A stretch of 64,000 nt of DNA. Origin: Rhizobium leguminosarum (GTDB lineage Bacteria > Pseudomonadota > Alphaproteobacteria > Rhizobiales > Rhizobiaceae). The notes under the pieces were generated by a model. That model made no database searches and was not told the origin of the DNA. It saw only the letters and a list, made by a program, of their open reading frames with translations. Location of the stretch: contig NZ_LWBS01000220.1 in NCBI RefSeq assembly GCF_001652265.1, positions 186,001 to 250,000 on the forward strand. The letters run 5' to 3'. The translations under genes were made by a program, and so were the position numbers. Below, in pieces: positions 1 through 8,504 of the stretch (its first letter is position 1; each line of letters opens with the position of its first letter).

Positions 1-86
1 CGCGCGTTCGACAGGACGCGCGAAGGACGCTCATCACGTTGAAGTGGCGCACAATCCTTTTTCGAAAAACGATTTCGATGTTCGAC
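1..86. repeat. Diverged copy of a dispersed rhizobial intergenic repeat
   Basis: The stretch begins with a GC-rich palindrome-like part (GCGCG...CGCGC) followed by a run containing AAGGACGC and an AT-richer tail. It aligns by eye with the better preserved element near 31776-31906, which has the same order of motifs. No coding signal is seen. The element may start before the window. Confidence 0.4.
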
Positions 87-98
87 GTTATGCGCTCG

Positions 99-1160
99 TC
101 AGGCCGTGGCTTTCGCCTCTTCGCCCCTTTCAGTCAATGCCTTTCTGACGATCGGCGCGACTTTCGTGCCGTAAAGCTCGATGCCGCGCATGATCTCGGC
201 ATGCGGCATTAGACCGATCGCCATCTGCAGCAGAAAGCGGTCGTTCTTGAAAAGCGCGTGATGGGCGATGATCTTTTCGGCGACCACGTCGGGATCGCCG
301 ACGAAGAGCGCACCATTCGGCCCGCGCGACATGTCGAAATGCGCCCGGTTCGTCGGCCCCCAGCCGCGCTCGCGGCCGATGCGGTTCATCACCTCGGCCT
401 GTGGACCGTAGAACTGGTTGGCGGCTGCCTCGGTCGTATCGGCGATGAAGCCGTGAACGTTGATGCTGGTCTTCAGCTTCGCCTGATCCTGCCCTGCCCG
501 GCGCGCGGCCTCGCGGTAGAGATCAAAGAGCGGCGCGAAACGGCGCGGCTCGCCGCCGATGATCGCAAGCGCGACCGGCAGACCAAGCGCGCCGGCGCGC
601 GCTACCGATTGCGGCGTGCCGCCGACGGCGACCCAGAGCGGCAGCGGATCCTGCAGCGGCCTGGGATAAACGCCGCGCCCGTTGATCGGCGCGCGAAGCT
701 CGCCCCTCCACTCCACAACCTCGCCGTCGCGCAGCGCCAGCAGCAGATCGAGCTTCTCCTCGAAAAGCTGGTCGTAGTCTTCAAGATTATAGCCGAACAG
801 CGGGAAGGACTCGATGAAGGAGCCACGCCCCGCCATGATTTCGGCCCGACCGCTGGAGATCAGATCGAGCGTCGAAAACTGCTGGAAGACGCGCACCGGA
901 TCATCGGAGGAGAGCACGGTGACCGCACTGGTCAGCCGGATGTTCTTCGTCTTAACGGCCGCGGCCGCCAGCGCGACCACGGGAGCCGACGCCGCATAAT
1001 CCGGCCGATGATGTTCGCCGAGCCCGAAGACGTCGAGCCCCACCTGATCGGCAAGCTCGATTTCCTCGATAAGATGCTTCAGCCGCTCCGCCCCCTCCGC
1101 GCCCTTGCTGCGGGAAGGGTTGGGATTGACGTCGGCGAATGTGTAAAGCCCCAGTTCCAT
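99..1160 (-). CDS. LLM-class (luciferase-like) flavin-dependent oxidoreductase
   Basis: The 353-residue protein belongs to the bacterial luciferase-like monooxygenase superfamily, TIM-barrel enzymes that use reduced FMN or F420 on an unidentified substrate. Visible family marks are GLGEHHRPD near residues 46-54 and [13 protein letters not shown] near 102-114, which form the flavin and phosphate contact regions in this class. I chose the ATG at 1160 because AGGA lies about 9 bases upstream and the family-type beginning [11 protein letters not shown] follows. The open frame reaches to 1262, but its extra N-terminal part is unlike the family. It is cytoplasmic, with no signal peptide. The gene stands alone, so the substrate cannot be inferred from neighbours. 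Confidence 0.85.
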   Translation of the reverse strand: MELGLYTFADVNPNPSRSKGAEGAERLKHLIEEIELADQVGLDVFGLGEHHRPDYAASAPVVALAAAAVKTKNIRLTSAVTVLSSDDPVRVFQQFSTLDLISSGRAEIMAGRGSFIESFPLFGYNLEDYDQLFEEKLDLLLALRDGEVVEWRGELRAPINGRGVYPRPLQDPLPLWVAVGGTPQSVARAGALGLPVALAIIGGEPRRFAPLFDLYREAARRAGQDQAKLKTSINVHGFIADTTEAAANQFYGPQAEVMNRIGRERGWGPTNRAHFDMSRGPNGALFVGDPDVVAEKIIAHHALFKNDRFLLQMAIGLMPHAEIMRGIELYGTKVAPIVRKALTERGEEAKATA

Positions 1161-1334
1161 CGTCTGCATCCTGTTGAATTGTCGGCTGAGATAAGGATGC
1201 CGGGGATAGAGCGCAAATACAAATTCTGGAACGGAATGTTCGAGAATTTCGATAGGCGGCATGATGTTTCAGGCAGGCTTCATCGGGTGGACATCAATGT
1301 GATGGCAAAGAGTTTTTGCGCCGTGGACACGGCG

Positions 1335-1369
1335 CTGCTGGATTCCTGTGACAGGCACAGGAATGAGGG
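1335..1369 (+). repeat. REP-like palindrome, left copy
   Basis: A 35-bp unit contains a perfect hairpin, arms ATTCCTGTG and CACAGGAAT around ACAGG. It is repeated in inverted orientation at 1480-1514 with one mismatch. The two copies flank about 110 bp of non-coding, AT-richer DNA. Confidence 0.75.
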
Positions 1370-1479
1370 GATTTCTTGGCAATCGTGGAGTTCAACAACA
1401 ACTGCTTCCCCAATCTAGCATCTGATAATAAGACTTTGAATGATAAGGGATATGAGTGGCAGGATGTGCACCTCTTGCT

Positions 1480-1514
1480 CCCTCATTCCTATGCCTGTCA
1501 CAGGAATCCAGCAG
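1480..1514 (-). repeat. REP-like palindrome, right copy (inverted)
   Basis: This is the inverted partner of the unit at 1335-1369, matching at 34 of 35 positions. It ends 27 bp short of the stop codon side of the GIY-YIG gene, so the pair lies directly downstream of that gene. A doublet of inverted short palindromes resembles REPIN-type elements of other bacteria. Confidence 0.75.
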
Positions 1515-1541
1515 TCGCGCGTCCGCGCGACGAGAGACTCC

Positions 1542-1832
1542 TCACAAGCCCAACAGATGAAACGAAATATCCTCCCATTCGGGATTCTCCCGCTCGATCA
1601 GATTGAGCTTCCATTGCCGCGGCCATTTCTTGATCGTCTTCTCACGCGTGATCGCAGTGGTCAGCAGATCATGCTCCTCGAACCAGACCAATGTCTTGAC
1701 GCCGTATCTCGACGTAAAGCCCGGTGTCAGCTCATTCTGGTGTTCGTGCAGACGCCCGGCCAGGTCGCGCGTCACGCCGGTATAGAGCGTGCCGTTGCGT
1801 TTCGACGCGAGGATATAGACGTAGCCCTTCAT
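1542..1832 (-). CDS. GIY-YIG superfamily small nuclease
   Basis: The protein of 96 residues is a single GIY-YIG domain of the UPF0213/YhbQ-like type. The two motif strands are YVY at 4-6 and YTG at 17-19. Arg27 in the AGRLHEH helix and Glu64 in TREKTIKKW match the usual catalytic Arg and Glu. Such stand-alone domains are presumed structure-specific DNA endonucleases, but the biological role of most is unknown. The ATG at 1832 puts the first motif strand at its normal place; a start at 1850 adds only six residues. No good ribosome site is visible. Two inverted REP-like palindromes lie immediately downstream. Confidence 0.8.
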   Translation of the reverse strand: MKGYVYILASKRNGTLYTGVTRDLAGRLHEHQNELTPGFTSRYGVKTLVWFEEHDLLTTAITREKTIKKWPRQWKLNLIERENPEWEDISFHLLGL

Positions 1833-1993
1833 GGCTGAAGATTGGCACACCTCATACCAAAACGCACCTGGAGAGACCGGTCGATCGCTGATTTCGGATC
1901 CGGATCAAGCACTTCGAAGCCACGGCGGAGTCATCTCCCGAATGACTTCACACAGCAGATGACGAAAAGGACCAGGGGCAGCCTCGCCCCCGC

Positions 1994-2461
1994 TCACATC
2001 TTCGCCAGCAGCTCCGCCAGTTGGTCCGCAGCCTTGCCCCATCCTTCGTGGAAACCCATCTTCTCGTGTGCTTCCTTGTCCTCGGCGCGCCAGTGCAGCG
2101 CCTTGGCCGTATATTTTGTCCGGCCGTTGCCGAGATCTTCGAGCAGGATGACGCCCGTGAAGAAAGGCTTCTTGGAAGGCACCCATGCGCTGGTGTAGGC
2201 ATCGGTGAAGACGATCTTCTCGTTCTCGATGATCTCGAGATAGACGCCGCGGTTCGGGTATTGATTGCCCTCGGGATCATGCATGACCACCACACTGGAA
2301 CCGCCCGGGCGAACGTCGAGCGTCGCTTCCGCTACACCCCAGGGACGCGGTACGAACCACTGCTTCAGCAGTTCAGGATCGGTCCATGCTTTGTAGATCT
2401 TCTCGCGCGGAGCGTCGAATTCGCGAACGAGGACGAGTTCATGTTGCGTGCTGGCGGTCAT
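1994..2461 (-). CDS. SRPBCC / AHA1-like domain protein
   Basis: A 155-residue single-domain protein of the START/SRPBCC fold, of the type annotated as activator of Hsp90 ATPase homologue 1-like. The typical beginning VREFDAPREKIYKAWTDPEL (about residues 12-31) and the middle PGGSSVVVMHDPEGN support this. The fold binds a hydrophobic ligand in a deep pocket; in bacteria a chaperone role is not established. GGAGAGA precedes the ATG by about 8 bases. It lies 100 bp downstream of an ECF sigma factor gene on the same strand. SRPBCC and YciI-type genes commonly accompany this kind of sigma factor, so it may belong to that unit. Confidence 0.8.
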   Translation of the reverse strand: MTASTQHELVLVREFDAPREKIYKAWTDPELLKQWFVPRPWGVAEATLDVRPGGSSVVVMHDPEGNQYPNRGVYLEIIENEKIVFTDAYTSAWVPSKKPFFTGVILLEDLGNGRTKYTAKALHWRAEDKEAHEKMGFHEGWGKAADQLAELLAKM

Positions 2462-2561
2462 GTCGACATCTCTCCATTTGAATGAAATCTGTTTCCTGTC
2501 AGGTTGTTACAAGGACGTGTCGAAGTTCGCCGTTCCGACAACGCGCCGGCTTTTTCGCATT

Positions 2562-3821
2562 TTATTTTGCGATCGGCTGCGTGACCTCTTCCTGCATCTT
2601 GTCGATCTGCCGGCGGATATGGGCTGCCTCGGCCGCCGAATGGGCGAGCGCAATGGCGCGATCGAAGGCTTCTCGTGCCTGGCTGGTCAAGCCAAGCTGC
2701 TTCAGCAGCCCGCCCCGCAGGCCGTGATAGTAGAAATAGCCGCCGAGTTTTTCGCCAAGCGGATCGATGAGGTCGAGCGCATCCTGCGCACCCTGGAGCT
2801 TGGAGACGACGACGGCCCGGTTTAGAGTTATGACAGGCGACGGCTGGAGATGCTCCAGCGCGCGATAGAGCAGATCGATCTCCACCCAATCTGTATCCTC
2901 GGCGCGTTTTGCGCGGGAGTGAACAGCGGCGATGGCCGCCTGAATCTGATAAGGGGCGGGCTGACGATGGCGCAGCGCCTTGTCGAGCAGCGCTAAAGCC
3001 TCGTTGGTGAAGGGTTGGTTCCAGAGCGATCGGTCCTGATCTTCGAGCAGCACGATCTCGTCTCCGGCATTGAAGCGCGCCGGCCGGCGCGAGATCTGCA
3101 GGAGCATGAGCGCAAGCAGCCCCATCAGTTCCGGGTCCGACGGGAAGATATGCAGCATCAGTCGCGCCAGCCGGATCGCTTCGTCGCTGAAGGCAGCCGC
3201 CTCATGCCTGGGATCGGCCTGGCTGTAGCCCTCGTTGAAGATCAGGTAGATCATCGTGCTGACGATCGAGAGCCGTTCGGCCCTTTCCCCAGGGCTCGGC
3301 GTTTCGAAAGGCACCCCTGCCTTGGCGACACGCGCCTTGGCCCGGGTGATGCGCTGTTCCATGGCGCTCTCGGAAACCAGGAAGGCACGTGCGATCTGCG
3401 GCACCGAAAGGCCGGAGACGATGCGCAGCGCCAGTGCGATCTGCTGGGTCGCGGGTAGATCGGGATGGCAGCAGATGAACAGCAGCCGCAGAATATCGTC
3501 GCGATAATTGGAATCGTCCAGTCGCTCGACGATGTCGCTTTCGGCATCCTCGGTATCGGAGATGACGTCCTCATCCGGCAGAGCCTGGATCTTCGCCCGC
3601 TTGCGCACCGCATCGATGCCGCTGTTGCGGCCGACGAAGATGAGCCAGGCTGTGGGATCGCGCGGTGGCCCTTTCTCCGGCCATGTCCGGATCGCCCTCA
3701 GACACGCCTCCTGAAATGCCTCTTCCGCGGTATCGAGATTGCGGAAATAGCGCAGCAGCGCGCCGAGCGCCTTCGGGCGAGCCGATGCAAGCGCGAGGTC
3801 GATCCAGGCAATGTCTGTCAT
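2562..3821 (-). CDS. ECF RNA polymerase sigma factor with C-terminal DUF6596/TPR-like extension (ECF42 type)
   Basis: A 419-residue sigma-70 family protein. Region 2 occupies roughly residues 10-75 (YFRNLDTAEEAFQEACLRA, with a core-binding helix) and region 4 roughly 115-165 (LSVPQIARAFLVSESAMEQR, the helix-turn-helix for the -35 element). The long C-terminal part to residue 419 is the DUF6596 region typical of ECF42 factors, which lack a classical anti-sigma partner and carry a TPR-like tail thought to control activity. The start overlaps the stop of the YciI-like gene in an ATGA arrangement, with GGAGATG as ribosome site, so the two are translationally coupled. Targets are unknown, but the adjacent YciI gene is the usual one for this class. 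Confidence 0.9.
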   Translation of the reverse strand: MTDIAWIDLALASARPKALGALLRYFRNLDTAEEAFQEACLRAIRTWPEKGPPRDPTAWLIFVGRNSGIDAVRKRAKIQALPDEDVISDTEDAESDIVERLDDSNYRDDILRLLFICCHPDLPATQQIALALRIVSGLSVPQIARAFLVSESAMEQRITRAKARVAKAGVPFETPSPGERAERLSIVSTMIYLIFNEGYSQADPRHEAAAFSDEAIRLARLMLHIFPSDPELMGLLALMLLQISRRPARFNAGDEIVLLEDQDRSLWNQPFTNEALALLDKALRHRQPAPYQIQAAIAAVHSRAKRAEDTDWVEIDLLYRALEHLQPSPVITLNRAVVVSKLQGAQDALDLIDPLGEKLGGYFYYHGLRGGLLKQLGLTSQAREAFDRAIALAHSAAEAAHIRRQIDKMQEEVTQPIAK

Positions 3822-4192
3822 GATGAAGCATCTCCGGGCCTGAAGACGTAGAAAGGCCGAATTTCGTAAGAGGTGGAACCTGGATTGACTGATGAAAGTT
3901 GCTTCGAGAAGGCGATCGCCTCGTCGAGCGTTTCGAAGTCGACCACGTAGAAGCCGAGAAGCGCCTCTTTCGTTTCCGCAAAAGGCCCGTCGATGACCAA
4001 GGGCTCGTCCCTGCCCTTGCGCACCGTGGTCGCAGCCGTCGTCGGCATCAGCCGACCGACAGGGCCGAGCCTGCCGGATGCGGCAAGCGGCTCCTGCACG
4101 GCGTAGAGTTTCTCCATGACGGCAGCCTCTTCCTCCTTGGTCCAGGCGAAGACGGTTTCCTCATGGGCGTAACAAAGGATTGCATAAAGCAT
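3818..4192 (-). CDS. YciI-like (DGPF domain) protein
   Basis: A 124-residue member of the YCII-related family, small dimeric alpha-beta-barrel proteins. The DGPF signature is visible as IDGPFAETKEALLGFYV around residues 68-84. Family members are often encoded beside ECF42-type sigma factors and are the main targets of those factors in characterised Streptomyces and Xanthomonas cases; their biochemical function is unsettled. GAGGAGTG precedes the ATG. The gene leads a two-gene unit with the sigma factor (4-base overlap) and may include the SRPBCC gene beyond it. Confidence 0.88.
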   Translation of the reverse strand: MLYAILCYAHEETVFAWTKEEEAAVMEKLYAVQEPLAASGRLGPVGRLMPTTAATTVRKGRDEPLVIDGPFAETKEALLGFYVVDFETLDEAIAFSKQLSSVNPGSTSYEIRPFYVFRPGDASS

Positions 4193-4366
4193 CGCTCACT
4201 CCTCTTCTTGAATGACGAAGAAGTAACCGCTTAGCCGACAGGCCGCATCAAAAAATTGTTGACCGGAAATTCGTGATCTTCCCGAATACGGCGACGCAGT
4301 AGCCGCTGAAATAGCTGGGCATCTCCCGGGAACGAGCGGAATTATATCGCGGCGCCGCCTGCCCCC

Positions 4367-5860
4367 TTACCCCTCGCTTAGCGTCCGCTTGACCGCGTTC
4401 TTCCAACCCTTGAGCTTTGTCGCCCGCACCTTCTCATCCATCTCGGGCTCAAACCGCCGATCGCGTTTCCACGTCGCCGAAAAATCGTCCCGGTCCGGCC
4501 ACACCCCTGCCCGGCTGCCGGCGAGCCAGGCGGCCCCCAACGCCGTTGTCTCGAGAATGACCGGGCGATCGACCGGCGCATCGAGCAGGTCGGCAAGGCG
4601 CTGCATCGTCCAGTTAGAGGCCACCATGCCGCCGTCGACGCGCAGCACCGTGTCCTCGGCGCCGTTCTTCCAGTCCTTCTGCATAGCATCGAGCAGGTCG
4701 CGGGTCTGATAGCAGACGGCCTCCAGCGCCGCCCGGGAGAGTTCGGCGGGGCCGCTGTTGCGCGTCAACCCGAAGATCGCGCCGCGCGCCTTGGCATCCC
4801 AATGCGGCGCGCCGAGACCGGTAAAGGCGGGCACGAGATAGACCTCCTGGGTCGGATCGGCCCTTTCGGCAAGCGCGTTGGTCTCGGCGGCGCTGCCGAT
4901 GATACCGAGTCCGTCGCGCAGCCACTGCACGGCTGCACCCGCGATGAAGATCGAACCCTCCAGCGCATAGGTCGTCTCGCCATTCAGGCGATAGGCGATA
5001 GTGGTCAGCAGCCGATTTTTGGAACGCACCATGTCAGCGCCGGTGTTGAGAAGCGCGAAACAGCCGGTGCCGTAGGTCGATTTCATCATACCAGGCGCAA
5101 AACACGCCTGGCCAATGGTTGCCGCCTGCTGGTCGCCGGCCACACCGAAGATCGGGATAGCAGCACCGAAAATATCAGGATCGACCGTGCCGAAATCGGC
5201 GGCGCAATCCTTCACTTCAGGCAGCATGGCGGCCGGCACTCTCAGAATATCGAGCAGATCGTCGTCCCAAGCGTTTTCGGCAATGTTGTACATCAGCGTG
5301 CGCGAGGCATTGGTGGCATCGGTGACGAAGCTTTTGCCGCCTGTAAGCCGCCAGATCAGGAAGGTGTCGATCGTGCCGAAGCAGAGATCGCCCCTGGCAG
5401 CGCCCGCCCGCGCGCCCTTCACATTTGCAAGCATCCAGGAAAGTTTGGTACCGGAAAAATAAGGATCGAGGATGAGGCCGGTCTTCTTCGTGAACAGCCG
5501 CTCCAGATCCTGCCGTTTCAGATTGTCGCAATAGCTTGCCGTGCGCCGGTCCTGCCAGACGATGGCATTCTGGATCGGACGGCCTGTCTCGCGCTCCCAG
5601 ACGACGACGGTTTCGCGCTGATTGGTGATGCCGAGCGCTGCAAGATCCCTAGCCTCGATCCCGGCATCGCGCAGCGCCATGTGGACGGTGGAGACGACCG
5701 AATCCCAGATCTCCTCGGGATCGTGCTCGACCCAGCCGGAGTGCGGATAGATCTGGGTGAATTCCTTCTGGCCCTTGCCGGCGACATGCATGTCGCCATC
5801 GAAGATGATCGCCCGCGTCGACGTCGTTCCCTGATCGATCGCCAGAACATATCCGCTCAT
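4367..5860 (-). CDS. glpK: Glycerol kinase
   Basis: A 497-residue FGGY-family kinase that phosphorylates glycerol to sn-glycerol 3-phosphate in the cytoplasm. The N-terminal ATP-binding motif [15 protein letters not shown] (residues 7-21), FLIWRLTGG near 166-174, and GVAGDQQAA near 239-247 are all present, and the length is that of full GlpK. GGGAGAG lies upstream of the ATG at 5860. It is not with glpF, glpD or a glycerol transporter here and is transcribed divergently from bdhA, with 157 bp between the two starts. No transposon or frameshift signs. Confidence 0.95.
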   Translation of the reverse strand: MSGYVLAIDQGTTSTRAIIFDGDMHVAGKGQKEFTQIYPHSGWVEHDPEEIWDSVVSTVHMALRDAGIEARDLAALGITNQRETVVVWERETGRPIQNAIVWQDRRTASYCDNLKRQDLERLFTKKTGLILDPYFSGTKLSWMLANVKGARAGAARGDLCFGTIDTFLIWRLTGGKSFVTDATNASRTLMYNIAENAWDDDLLDILRVPAAMLPEVKDCAADFGTVDPDIFGAAIPIFGVAGDQQAATIGQACFAPGMMKSTYGTGCFALLNTGADMVRSKNRLLTTIAYRLNGETTYALEGSIFIAGAAVQWLRDGLGIIGSAAETNALAERADPTQEVYLVPAFTGLGAPHWDAKARGAIFGLTRNSGPAELSRAALEAVCYQTRDLLDAMQKDWKNGAEDTVLRVDGGMVASNWTMQRLADLLDAPVDRPVILETTALGAAWLAGSRAGVWPDRDDFSATWKRDRRFEPEMDEKVRATKLKGWKNAVKRTLSEG

Positions 5861-6017
5861 GAAATCTCTCCCTTAACATGTCGATTATCGTGACAAATCA
5901 ATAGGACACGGATGCGGGCGAGAAAAGCGAATAAAGCGGAATTGCCAGCCCGCCGGCTTTGGGCATAACCTCGCAGCTAACGCTGCAACGCAGCATCGTG
6001 ATTTCAGGGAGAACAGC
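5861..6017. promoter_or_regulatory. Divergent promoter region between glpK and bdhA
   Basis: This 157-bp non-coding stretch separates two divergent starts and must carry both promoters. A small dyad (GCAGC...GCTGC) lies near 5972-5987. No recognised operator or consensus promoter could be assigned with confidence. Confidence 0.4.
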
Positions 6018-6794
6018 ATGAGCAGAACAGTCGTCGTCACCGGTTCCACCAGCGGCATCGGTCTTGCGATCGCCACTGCCTTCGCCGAAACGGGCGACAA
6101 CGTCGTTATCAACGGCTTCGGAAAAGCTGACGAAATCAAGGCGATCGCCGAACGGCTTGAATCATTGTCCAAAGGCCGGGCGCTCTATCATCCGGCCGAC
6201 ATGACAAAGCCGGCGGAGATCGCCGACCTGATTGAAACGGCAGCGAAAACCTTCGGCGGCGTCGATGTCCTGGTCAACAATGCCGGCATCCAGCACGTCG
6301 AGAAGATCGAGAATTTCCCGATCGAGAAATGGGATCAGATCATCGCGATCAATCTGTCGAGTTCCTTTCATACTATGCGTGCCGCGATCCCGCTGATGAA
6401 GGCTAAGAAGTACGGCCGCATCATCAACATCGCCTCGGCCCACGGGCTCGTCGCCTCCCCCTTCAAATCCGCCTATGTCGCGGCAAAACATGGTATATTA
6501 GGCCTGACGAAGACGGCGGCGCTGGAGCTTGCCGAATTCGGCGTGACCGTGAACGCCATCTGCCCCGGCTACGTGCTGACACCGCTCGTCGAGAAACAGA
6601 TACCGGATACCGCCAAGGCGCGCGGCATGACTGAGGAGCAGGTGAAGAGCGAGGTCATCCTCAAGGCGCAGCCGACGCATGAATTCGTCAAGGCCGAGGA
6701 AATAGGCGCACTGTCGCTCTACCTCGCCAGCGATGCCGCCCGGCAGGTGACCGGAACGCACATCTCGATTGACGGTGGCTGGACGGCGGCTTAA
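6018..6794 (+). CDS. bdhA: D-3-hydroxybutyrate dehydrogenase
   Basis: A 258-residue short-chain dehydrogenase that interconverts D-3-hydroxybutyrate and acetoacetate with NAD, part of the polyhydroxybutyrate cycle. Seen are the nucleotide motif TGSTSGIG (residues 8-15), VNNAGIQ near 89-95, and the catalytic YVAAK near 153-157 preceded by the active-site Ser in NIASAHG. GGGAGAA precedes the ATG. It lies 29 bp upstream of xdhA. In Sinorhizobium meliloti bdhA is cotranscribed with xdhA2 and xdhB2, and the same order here suggests one operon. Confidence 0.93.
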   Translation: MSRTVVVTGSTSGIGLAIATAFAETGDNVVINGFGKADEIKAIAERLESLSKGRALYHPADMTKPAEIADLIETAAKTFGGVDVLVNNAGIQHVEKIENFPIEKWDQIIAINLSSSFHTMRAAIPLMKAKKYGRIINIASAHGLVASPFKSAYVAAKHGILGLTKTAALELAEFGVTVNAICPGYVLTPLVEKQIPDTAKARGMTEEQVKSEVILKAQPTHEFVKAEEIGALSLYLASDAARQVTGTHISIDGGWTAA

Positions 6795-6823
6795 CCATTT
6801 GGAAAAACAACAACAGGAACATC

Positions 6824-8290
6824 ATGAACGACAGTATCCGCTTCATCCTGAATGGCGAGGACATCACGCTCACCGATGTCGGGCCAACCGAGACGCTTCT
6901 CGATTTTCTGCGGTTGAAGCGGCGGCTGACGGGCACCAAGGAAGGATGCGCGGAAGGCGATTGCGGCGCCTGCACCGTGCTCGTCGGCCGGCTGGCCGAT
7001 GGCAAACTCACCTATGAATCGGTCAATGCCTGTATCCGTTTCATGGGCTCCTTACACGCTACGCATGTGGTGACGGTGGAGCATCTGGCCGGCAGGGACG
7101 GCGCGCTGCATCCAGTGCAGCAGGCACTGGTCGATTGCCACGGCTCGCAATGCGGCTTCTGTACCCCGGGCTTCGTCATGTCGCTTTACGGTCTCTGGCT
7201 CGCCAAGGAAAAGCCCAGCCGCCAGGAAATCGAAAAGGCGCTGCAAGGCAATCTCTGTCGCTGCACCGGCTACGAGCCGATCGTCAAGGCCGCCGAGCAG
7301 GTGAGCATGATGCGGCCGAGCACGCTCTTCGATCCGCTGCAGCGGACACGTTCGGAAATCGTCGCCCGGCTCTGGGCGATGCAGGCGAGCGGCACCATCA
7401 GGATTGCAAATGGCGAGGACCGGCTGATTGTGCCGTCTTCTGCCCAGGCGCTGGCCGAGGTCCTTTCGCAGGAACCCGACGCGATTATCGTCGCCGGTGC
7501 GACCGATGTCGGCCTCTGGGTGACGAAGCAGATGCGCAAGCTGAGCCCGGTGGTCTTCATCAGCCACCTCAGCGAATTGCAGTCGGTCGCGGAAGGCGAG
7601 GACGGCGTCACCGTCGGCGCCGGCGTCAGCTACAGCAGGGCATTCGAAGCAATCTCTCAGAAAATCCCGGCGCTCGGCCGGTTGATCGATCGCATCGGCG
7701 GCGAGCAGGTGCGCAACATGGGCACAATTGGCGGCAACGTCGCCAACGGCTCGCCGATCGGCGACAGCCCGCCGCCGCTGATCGCGCTCGGCGCGACGCT
7801 GACGCTGCGGTCCCTGCAAGGCCAGCGCAGAATGCCGCTCGAGGATTTCTTCATCGCCTATGGCAAGCAGGACCGAAAGCCCGGCGAATTCGTCGAGAGC
7901 GTCTTCGTGCCCTACCCCGCAGCAATGAGCCGCTTTGCCGCCTACAAGATCACCAAGCGCCGCGATGAGGACATCACCGCCGTGCTCGGTGCTTTCCTGC
8001 TGACACTTGACGAGACCGAAATCGTTACCGACATCCGCATCGCCTTCGGCGGCATGGCGGCAACGCCGAAACGCGCCCGCACGGTGGAGGCGGCGCTGAT
8101 CGGCAAACCATGGACGGAAGCGACGATCGAGGCAGCCCGCCCCGCATTCGATGTCGATTACCAGCCGCTGACCGACTGGCGCGCGACGGCGGAATACCGC
8201 CAGCTGACGGCAAAGAACCTGCTGACGCGGTTCTATCTGGAGACCGTCGGCGCGCCGGCGGAGTTGAAGCGGTTCGAGGAGGTGGCGTGA
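6824..8290 (+). CDS. xdhA: Xanthine dehydrogenase small subunit (2Fe-2S and FAD)
   Basis: The 488-residue XdhA carries electrons from the molybdenum site in XdhB to FAD and NAD. The N-terminal plant-type ferredoxin motif GCAEGDCGAC lies near residues 43-52. The second cluster region has CGFCTPGF near 109-116 and LCRCTGY near 143-149. The FAD domain carries AGATDVG near 224-230 and IGGNVANGSPIGD near 300-312. AGGAA precedes the ATG. It acts in the cytoplasm in oxidation of hypoxanthine and xanthine to urate, upstream of puuD. The stop codon is followed by a palindromic repeat before xdhB. Confidence 0.95.
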   Translation: MNDSIRFILNGEDITLTDVGPTETLLDFLRLKRRLTGTKEGCAEGDCGACTVLVGRLADGKLTYESVNACIRFMGSLHATHVVTVEHLAGRDGALHPVQQALVDCHGSQCGFCTPGFVMSLYGLWLAKEKPSRQEIEKALQGNLCRCTGYEPIVKAAEQVSMMRPSTLFDPLQRTRSEIVARLWAMQASGTIRIANGEDRLIVPSSAQALAEVLSQEPDAIIVAGATDVGLWVTKQMRKLSPVVFISHLSELQSVAEGEDGVTVGAGVSYSRAFEAISQKIPALGRLIDRIGGEQVRNMGTIGGNVANGSPIGDSPPPLIALGATLTLRSLQGQRRMPLEDFFIAYGKQDRKPGEFVESVFVPYPAAMSRFAAYKITKRRDEDITAVLGAFLLTLDETEIVTDIRIAFGGMAATPKRARTVEAALIGKPWTEATIEAARPAFDVDYQPLTDWRATAEYRQLTAKNLLTRFYLETVGAPAELKRFEEVA

Positions 8291-8331
8291 TGGTTTGTTT
8301 CGCTACCTGGCCTCCCACAGTCACCACATCG

Positions 8332-8465
8332 CCCCTCACCCTAACCCTCTCCCCGCCTGCGGGGAGAGGGGACGTGCCCTGCGAGAGGTGGCGAGGAACA
8401 AAGACGGCGCGGCATGTCCCTTCTCCCCGCAAGCGGGGAGAAGGTGGCGGCAGCCGGATGAGGGG
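8332..8465. repeat. RIME-like palindromic element between xdhA and xdhB
   Basis: The 134-bp element has two strong hairpins: arms CCCTCTCCCCGC / GCGGGGAGAGGG (8345-8370) and CCTTCTCCCCGC / GCGGGGAGAAGG (8419-8444). Its outer ends CCCCTCA and TGAGGGG are also inverted. This matches the plan of the rhizobial intergenic mosaic element RIME1 (two large palindromes in about 110 bp); the assignment is by plan and not by alignment. It occupies most of the 214 bp between two operon genes that are usually contiguous. Confidence 0.75.
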
Positions 8466-8504
8466 CTGCCGAGAAAACCGTGCTGACCGCGGAGGGCTCA
8501 TCTG

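Noticed and set aside
258..1418. Long plus-strand open frame (386 codons) opposite the flavin oxidoreductase gene
   Set aside because: It is the antisense shadow of a well recognised family protein; it has no family resemblance or ribosome site.
4300..4366. Terminator behind glpK
   Set aside because: Only a short GGCGGCGCCGC dyad without a T run is present; too weak to call.
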